DNA from: Rodentolepis nana | Taxonomy: Eukaryota > Platyhelminthes > Cestoda > Cyclophyllidea > Hymenolepididae | Direction of reading: 5' to 3' | Assembly: GCA_900617975.1 (NCBI GenBank) | Contig: UZAE01012534.1 | Location: 4,920 to 38,185, forward strand | Length of the DNA stretch: 33,266 nucleotides | In this document: positions 12,930-20,700 of the stretch, in pieces | Numbering within the stretch: position 1 is the stretch's first letter | How the letters are laid out: every line of letters begins with the position of its first letter | Notes under the pieces: model-generated | What the model saw: only the letters and a program-made list of their open reading frames with translations | Databases searched by the model: none | What the model was told of the DNA's origin: nothing | Translations under genes and position numbers: made by a program

Positions 12930-12972
12930 CCTTATAAATGGTGGGTAAAATGTTAACGTCTAGTTTTTATAT
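12930..12972 (+). repeat. Short direct repeat, copy 1
   Basis: The segment CCTTATAAATGGTGGGTAAA and the following ATGTTAA recur with one change at 13502, about 570 nt downstream. Similarity fades after about 35-40 nt. The nature of the repeat is unknown. Confidence 0.6.
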
Positions 12973-15429
12973 GCACTCTTGACCTCATTTGCTTCCTAGT
13001 GCCGTCACTATTAGGTCCTCACGTTCTAGAATTATAGGCCACACAGGGGATTCTTTGGTTCAGCCATGTTAGCGCTGTGTTCCTCACAGATTTGACAGTC
13101 ATTCTCTTTGACAGCAATTGTTTCCCAGATAATGAGCTTAACACTCCTTCGTGGATTTATTGCCGCTCCTCTTTGTCAAACTGCCAATGTAATAGCTTGA
13201 ATTAGTGGGCAAAATAAGCTAGGATATAATTGGAGAAAAACGCACTTTATAATTATGGTTATTATCTATTTGAACCAAGAATTCAATAATTTCTTACAAT
13301 TTTATAACTATTTAATTGGGCTTCCTTTGAAAGTTGTCAGTGAGGAGAGATTCACAGCAGTTCTGAATATTCTACTTTTGAGCTAATCTGTATTTGTCGA
13401 AGACCCCACATTCAGCTCCACTATTTTCTACCCACCTCCCCATGATTGTTCAACCTCGTTAGCTAGACAACGAGTGATCCCATCTTATCCTACAACAAAC
13501 ACCTTATAAATGGTGGGTCAAATGTTAATATCTACTCTTAATATGAACGTTAGCTGAGGGAGACTTGATTACATAAACCTTGAGACAGGTTGTTATATCG
13601 CTTTGAACCAAAGTTACTGTTAGACCGTTCTATTGTAGTAATTCCAAGGCCATTAGTATATGCAAAAATGTCAATTTTATACAAATTTTTTGTATAAAAT
13701 TGAGCAACAGCGTGATACCTAAGTTTTAAAGAAGACAAACGAACTTCAATATCCTATTTTCGGTACATTGAACTGAAATATTACAGCCGCATAGTGCACT
13801 GGCTACCGTTGTAGCCACGAAACTCCACCCCTGCACAACTCCTTTTATATTAAGCTTGCTCTTCCAAAAGCTGAAATACTTGAATTTTCTCAATATTATT
13901 ACACTAAGTATCGTATTGAAAGCGGTATACTCTTCTGTACGGCCAATATTTTACTTCCTATTCATTTAATCAGATGCAATAAATGAATTAAAAATGAATT
14001 CGAGGCAAAATAAACAGAGCTATTGGTTATATAGTGCGCATCCTTAGATGCACTTCAATTATATTAGCAAAGATCTGACATCGAAATGCTAGTAAGGTTT
14101 TTTTAAATAGAATAAATATATAAAATGCATGTATAAGTGTCGTTTCGGTGATTTTGTGCTTCAAGTGACCGAAAGTGGTAAGAAACTCGACCAATGGGAG
14201 GGGTTCATGCCCTGGACTGTTGACCTTGAAGGGAGAAGCAAAATGAATTTTTTTCCTCTCAAATTGAAACCTCGACATTTTCTTCGGTTGGAGAATCGTC
14301 ATCGACAAAAATACTGAGAAAGACATGCCCTTGACCACTACAATTGTAAACTGGAAACATAATAGCGCAAAATATTTAAAGTAACGTAATAAAGCTCAAC
14401 AAGGAATATACCGATTCGTTTGGTGCATTATCTATGATTTTGGTCATTCTCCTACTGCCTTACTGCTTCTTGCCTTAATCAAATGGGTTTTCCTCTAGAG
14501 CCTTTCCTCAATAACGAAATGGGTTTACTATGATAACTCATTCTAATTTATTTTCTAAGCGTTCCTCATTCTTGAAGCGATCTGCCGCTTTATATCCACA
14601 AGTGCATATGAACAGCCTTCTAGCTTGATCTTATCGAATCAAATGCTACAAGGTAGACCTTTGCAATCTTCCCCTAATCTTCATTCTCTACCCATTCTCG
14701 TGCTGCAATTTGACATTAGCTTCGAAAATTAAACAATATTTTAACTCACAGTCGTAATTATTAAAAAAGAGGTGTTAAATGTTTCCCCTGCTATTTTAAT
14801 CTTTGTTTCTAAGGCAACTGGTTAGGTTGGCTTTTGTTCTGAACGCTGCATAATCGCATCCTACATTTCTAAAAGGTGTTACATGCCATTCAATATAAAA
14901 TTTTTTGATAAAACAGCTCTAAAATAAACAATAAATTAGAGACATAAGTTATCAATAATCGACACCCTCAGGATATCCCACAGTAACTCCCTCTCTCCCC
15001 CTCTTCTATACAGCTTGGCATGTAGTGCTTGCGATTAATTAAACGCGAAGAAGGAAGGCAGGCTGGGAAATAAGAGTGCCCAATTTAGAAAATGTAAATA
15101 AGTTTTTATCGCGATTGGTAGCATAATAATTGGTAGCATTAATAATTTTTTTGATTTAGGCTAATAAAAGTTGGCCTCTTCTGCGAATTTTTTAGCTGAA
15201 TCAGATATTACATAGATCAATATCTCACAGTTCGACTTTATCGGTTTTTATCTTTTAACTTAAAAGTTTATTATATAATTTTGAAATAATGATTAGCCAA
15301 TATCTAATATGGGCTCCGGATACCTCTTTTGAGGCAGAATGAAAGAGTTGCAAGAGTTATTAACTTAGATTTCAAGACAGAAAAAAACTCTATAAAGTGC
15401 TAATTTAATGATTTAATATAAAGTATGAC
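12973..15429. other. Non-coding stretch downstream of the B''-like paralogue
   Basis: Apart from the short direct repeat at 13502-13545 I see no supportable gene. Open frames at 14027-14338 (minus) and 14129-14317 (plus) overlap each other and show no recognisable motif. A possible extra 3' exon of the minus-strand paralogue could lie just below 15430, for example an acceptor CAAAAG near 15331 followed by a very short frame ending in TAG. It does not carry the conserved C-terminal motif. Confidence 0.5.
13502..13545 (+). repeat. Short direct repeat, copy 2
   Basis: This is the second copy of the segment at 12930-12972, with TCAAA in place of TAAAA in the core. No other feature lies between the copies. 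Confidence 0.6.
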
Positions 15430-16730
15430 TCACGAATTAAGCAGTTCATTTAGAGTAATATATTCTGGATCCTTCAGTTTAAATTTATCAAAGACAAAAC
15501 TATAAAAATTACGAAATTCCTTCAAGCCGGATTCTCGATCAGATTCATTGAATATATCCTCAATCATCGAAATTTTTAGTTTCCCATGACCGGCAATATC
15601 AAAAGCATTAAAAAGATATCGTATCGATTGAGTCGATTCTCGATTTTCTAGAGCCAATACGAGATCCATATAAGTTCGATAATCCTGTAAACATGTTAAG
15701 TAATAAAGTAGCTGCGTTCTGACATTAAATCATAGCCAACCAAAGAATCTTAACTTACAATAACGCCATTCCTTGACGGATGTGTGGCAAAGAAGAAATC
15801 AACGAAAAATTTACTTAAGTGTCCAATTCCAGTAGGCATTCGAAAGAGTTCATCTCGGGAAAGTGATCCGTCCTTATTAATATCTAATTTGACAAAGTTA
15901 TCATATGCACGTTTGACTGAAGATAGCGTGAAATGGTTATTCGCTGATTTTTTCTCTTTCTTAAAACCAAGAGCAAAAAATGATTCTAGTAATCCAGAGG
16001 CCATAACATCACAAATTCGGACACGTCCAACGCGAATTGGATCAAGAAAAAAGAAGAATCTTCTAGAAATCGTGCATATGTAGTATGGGATGAACCACCG
16101 TTCAATCTTTTTAATTTGCTGCAGAAAGGGAAGTTGGCTTTGCAGGTAATGTTCAAGTTCATGTTCAACTAAATAACCCTTTCCAATCGCATCGTATTTC
16201 GATATTTCAACACGTGTTCGATTAAGCCATGTCATTTTGCTAACATAGGCACAAAAATCGGATAATTTCACTCTTGAAAATTGATCCATTTTCGATAACT
16301 TAGCAAAGACAATTGGTGAGAAAAATTGACTGAAGGAGAAAATTTACATTTAAGAATCTTGAGAAAAGCACCCTTGTGAAGAAAAGCTTTGCAAATCGAA
16401 ACTTACTGCGCTTTAACGCAAATTCGTTGTTTAGCTTGGAGAAAAAGCGGATAACTAATATATTTTTCACTGGTTGGAGAAGACGCTATAGTGCATTCAT
16501 CCAAAGTGGTAAAAATGTTCTACAAAATTATTATCGTTCAAAGTACCAAACTTTGATTTCTTCGTCAGTAAGAATTTCAGAGGCTTTCTTTTTTCTGAGA
16601 GCATGCGCATTTTCCTTACTAATTTCAAAAACTGAATTATCAAAACTCTATGAGGAAAACCATATTTAGAAGGACGACATACTGTCGATTTCATTTTCAG
16701 CTTTTTAAAACCGGGCGAGTTCTTAATCAT
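15430..16730 (-). CDS. Divergent PP2A B'' gamma-like paralogue, probably truncated
   Basis: This is a diverged relative of the intact gene upstream (PPP2R3C family, EF-hand regulatory subunit of protein phosphatase 2A). The best-supported exons are 16329-15759 (starts mid-codon, reads QFFSPIVFAKLS) and 15684-15430 (DYRTYMDLVLALENR), joined by a 74 nt intron. A further exon ends at 16407 with the donor GTAAGT and encodes YISYPLFLQAK. The first EF-hand loop is degenerate (DAIGKGYLVEHE, with Ile and Lys at positions 3 and 5). The second is canonical (DINKDGSLSRDE). The signature RRFFFFLDPIRVGRVRICDV is kept. The 5' exon appears frame-shifted by one base near 16498-16508, and the ATG at 16730 is only a guess. 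At the 3' end the reading TCG TGA coincides with a donor-like TC|GTGAGT at the same place where the intact gene splices to its last exon. The conserved C-terminal YENREA segment is not visible. It may be a short functional protein or a decaying gene. The micro-exon insertion point of the intact gene is uninterrupted here. Confidence 0.7.
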
Positions 16731-17178
16731 ATAAAATAATAAATATTCAGTATTTCCGACGGATGAAGCAACTATCAAGAGAAAACCTCGGTGAATAGTG
16801 ATCATACAAGTTTGATAACATTTTCATAAATTATTGATAAAACCTAAGTTCTCTTAGAATAAAGATATTAGTATCAAAGTTGAGACTTTTTGTTTCATCC
16901 AAAAATTTCCCGACTAAATTGAAGCGATGATATTTTTAAATTAAAATCTAAGTAGATTCTATACCTTGACTAAATTGGAAAGTAAATGAAATAGACTAAA
17001 AATAAATAATTTAATTTTAGTTTATGATTTACATGTTGTATGTTATTACAAGGGTTTGCTGATAGTCAGAGGCCCATGACGCGTTTGTTTAAAATTACTG
17101 ATTAGATCGCAGCAGATTTTTCTCGATTACGCAAAAGTTGTCTGTCACGTTTTCATCAGGTCTACGCTTTCGCTAGAG
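16731..17178. other. Intergenic region between the paralogue and the small plus-strand gene
   Basis: I see no coding feature. The region would contain the 5' ends of both the minus-strand paralogue and the plus-strand gene starting at 17179, so it is a candidate two-way promoter. No specific element is recognised. Confidence 0.4.
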
Positions 17179-17484
17179 ATGACTCATCCTAACAATGCCA
17201 AGTCTCAACGGAGCTCTAAAAAACGGCTTCGCAAGAAGCAAGCTGTTCTCGTTAAACGCTGTGTCCAGGCCTTGAATTCTAATGCTGACATCTTCCGCTC
17301 TAAAATGTCAAATGCTGAACCATCTCAATCAGCTAAAGCTCAATCAGATGGAACGCTAAAGCATTTCAAGCCTATTCGAATAGAAACTGTAGATCAATCG
17401 ACCATTTCTGATGCCGTTGACATGTTGGAGAACAAATTTACAATTGATGAACCCGGCCAAGAAGAAAAGAGGGAAAAAGTATGA
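17179..17484 (+). CDS. Small basic hypothetical protein (single exon or first exon)
   Basis: I do not recognise a family. The frame begins with ATG in the context CTAGAGATGA and encodes 101 residues. The N-terminal third is strongly basic (SSKKRLRKKQAVLVKRC), which suggests nuclear or nucleolar location or nucleic-acid binding. The middle is Ser/Gln-rich. The C-terminal part is more acidic and amphipathic (VDMLENKFTIDEPGQEEK). No signal peptide or membrane segment is visible. Codon use looks coding and the opposite strand is not open at length. The end GAAAAA|GTATGA could be a splice donor as well as the stop codon TGA, so further exons are possible, though I found no convincing one downstream. 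The gene lies between the two B''-like genes on the opposite strand. Confidence 0.45.
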   Translation: MTHPNNAKSQRSSKKRLRKKQAVLVKRCVQALNSNADIFRSKMSNAEPSQSAKAQSDGTLKHFKPIRIETVDQSTISDAVDMLENKFTIDEPGQEEKREKV

Positions 17485-17782
17485 AATCTTTATTTTCATA
17501 AATATCCCTTTCATATTTCATATAAAGATATTATTTGTATCCAACACCTGTACATTATCGTTGTTATTTCTAAACAGATTTAAAATGCATATCTTTTATT
17601 ATTTATTTGTATTCCATATTACGGTAAAATTAAACCAATATTGGAATAACCGAAGGCTAAAAAATGGGTGGACATTTCAGTTATGAGTTTAGTTACATTT
17701 TCACGGGGTTTATACATGTTCAATTTGGATAATCCGAGTTGATGTTTGTAGAGGTAAGATTCTAGAAACGTTCCGAAATCAA

Positions 17783-20700
17783 CTACATATCAGCTTGAAT
17801 ACCAGCTGCAAGGGCTTCGCGATTCTCGTACAACATGAAGCATTGAACGTCGGTCAAAATTCCTAAAACAGTGTCGCCTTTACCTCTGGATCAAAAATAA
17901 GAAAATATTTTGTTAGGTGCCTCAATGAACAGCCAGAAAGTAATGATTGCTCTACTTACGATCTGAGTAAATCGTCCAGTGTAATATAGTCAGGATGCTT
18001 AGGCCGGATCATATCGAAGATTTCATTGATTATATCACATGTTCTTGGAGTATCTGGCCCATCTCCGAGGCTCTCTAAAAGTGAGTTGAGGTAGTACTCA
18101 ACAGTTTTGACGCACAACCGGCCCTGACCCCCTAAATCAACAATTCGGAAGATATAAGCGATTGATTGGGGTTCACTGCGGTTCTCCATTGCTAGGACAA
18201 AATCTAAGTAGACTTTGTAATCCATCTCACCCTCATAAGTGAGACATTCCTGGAAGACGCGATCGAGAAAGGCATCTGTCAGCGACTCGTTATTGTAGCT
18301 TCAAAAGAACGAAAAAATCAGCAACTACTTATTTAGTTTCAGCGAAGAATAGATAGCTAACAAAAACGTCGTTTATGAAGGGGCAGTCAATCTCAATTGG
18401 TTTATTACCCAATTAACTGACTAATTGATTCAATTACAATGACAAATTGAGATTAATGGGCTTAATAAATTAAGGGAATAGCAAAATATACCCGGCTAAC
18501 TCCTTTCTTGAGAGCATGCCATTTTGATCAGTATCCAGTCGAAGATAACTCGCGTAGATACGTTTTGCTGATTCCAAAGAGAACCAATTTTCTTCCAAGC
18601 GTGCCTGAGTTGTAGAAGCTTCTCGTAGCTCTAAAATGTTGTCAAGGAAACCACAAGCAAGGATATCACAGATACGGACGCGTCCAGCACGCAAGGGGTC
18701 GAGGAAAAAGAGGAATTTGCGAACTGCGGTACAGACGTAAAAAGTTCTGAAGGCATCATCGACTCCGTTCAACTAGTGGGGAAAAAAGAAATTACGAGTA
18801 AAACTAATGGGCAATAGAAAATAGATATTGCATGTGACATGAACTTAGCATCAGCGTGCTTAATTTTCACTTGTTCGAGCTCCATCGAGTAATTGAATAA
18901 AGGATTCGAGTCAATTGTCTCATTTTTTAAGGCAGGCAAGACGGAGTTAAACAGAAAATTGTGTCAGCTTCCTCAGAGTAAAACAGCCGTTCTCAGATTT
19001 AGTTTACATGGTTCGACAGTTCAATAGTGAACAACAGAAGTTCATGAACTTCGAACACAAAAATGATGCTACTAACAACTATCAGCACGTCCAAAAATTT
19101 ACAAAAATCTACCAAAGAGTTACCTCTGTCAATTCTTCACCCTGTAATGAAGTCAGAGCGTATAGATTAAAGGGATAGAGGGAGAGCAGAAACAATTAAC
19201 AAAACGTGGGTTGGAAAAAAATACTTCACCTCGAGATAATTTTGGGCAATAGGGCTATATAAAGGAGCCCAGAATAGCTCAAAGACAGGCCACTGAAAGT
19301 AAAATGAAATAAAACAAAGACATGGGATTACTTTCAATAAAAAAACGGATTTAGCAAAAGATCCAATCTATAGGCAGAACATTTAAGTAGACTGAACAAA
19401 GGAACATATAGCTGATAGGGCTAGCGTTTACCGATGCACTGAGAGGGTATTGTTCGAGTTTCTTCAATTTAGTAACCTGGAAAGTGGCAAAAATTAAAGC
19501 GACCATAATAATGCTCAAGTAGAAAGTAAGCAGAGAGAAGGTATATAGTCATCACACAGTGGAGGGAATGTTGATATGCACAGTTGCGTACTAATGCAGT
19601 TATTGACTTACCTCCAATTCTTCGGTTTCTTCTTTCTGGTACGTGGTAAAAAGAGCACAATTAGATGAATATTACCGACTTGGAGTAACTTAAGTAGGCA
19701 TGGAAAGACATCTTAGGAATAGCTTATTTTAAGAAGCATTGAATGCTCGTTTTACCTTGGACGCACTAACAGATTCATCCGTCTATTAAATGAAATGGCA
19801 ACCATGATAAAATTGCGACAAAGACTATTCTAATTATGATAATTCAATTCCAGGGAGCTAGAGATTACCTGAAGAATATGGATACTATTTTTAGTGGGTC
19901 GTTCAGACTAGAACAAGAAAATTAAACTGATAAATAAAGAAAAATAAGTTGCCATTTATAGCAGGTCTCAAGCACTTCATCTTAGAAAGGAACAACTAGA
20001 GCTGAGAGGATAGAAATAAGACCAAGGCATTACTTCATACGAGCGTTCTGTGATAGTCGATAATAAACCAAGTTTACACCACTGATCACAATTATCCTAA
20101 AAAGCCATCTCGACATTTCAACGATTAACAAAAACTCTTAATCAAGAATGGAAGAGGTAGACCTTACTTCGACCTTGCTACTTGTACTCTCACCAACCTA
20201 TGACAATACAAAAAAAGAGTACGAAGGACTTCCCATTTTTTAAAGAGCACTTATTCAAAATACCTCGGATGTTGAAGACCCATCAACCAAAGAAGCATCA
20301 GTCTAGAGCATGACGGAAAGAGATAATCATTAAAGCGATAAAGTGTTAAAGTATAGGGGGGGGGGGGGGGGGGAGACAACCAATAGCTCACTTCTGGAGG
20401 CTTAACAATTACTTCTGGATTCCGAGTAGACTCCTCAGTCTAGTACAAAAAAATGTTAATTGGAATAACAATGCCTAAAAAACTGTGCCATGAGAGTATA
20501 GCATATTTTAAACCCATTAGAAAGGGTGAGAGAGAGAAAGAGCAAACAGGAAAATAATAGCCACCTTGGACTTTAAGGAACTTTCATTTGAAACAGTATC
20601 AACCTAGGGGGGCAGATAATTTAATGAGTTACAAATTGCTTAATAAAATCATGTTTTTTTTAATAGACCCAAAGCAAAGAAATAATATATTTAAGAGTTT

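Noticed and set aside
15784..16083. Plus-strand frame of 99 codons
   Set aside because: It lies antisense to the well-supported exon of the B''-like paralogue and is a shadow of it.
16376..16669. Plus-strand frame of 97 codons
   Set aside because: It overlaps the 5' exons of the minus-strand paralogue, whose similarity to the family explains the sequence.
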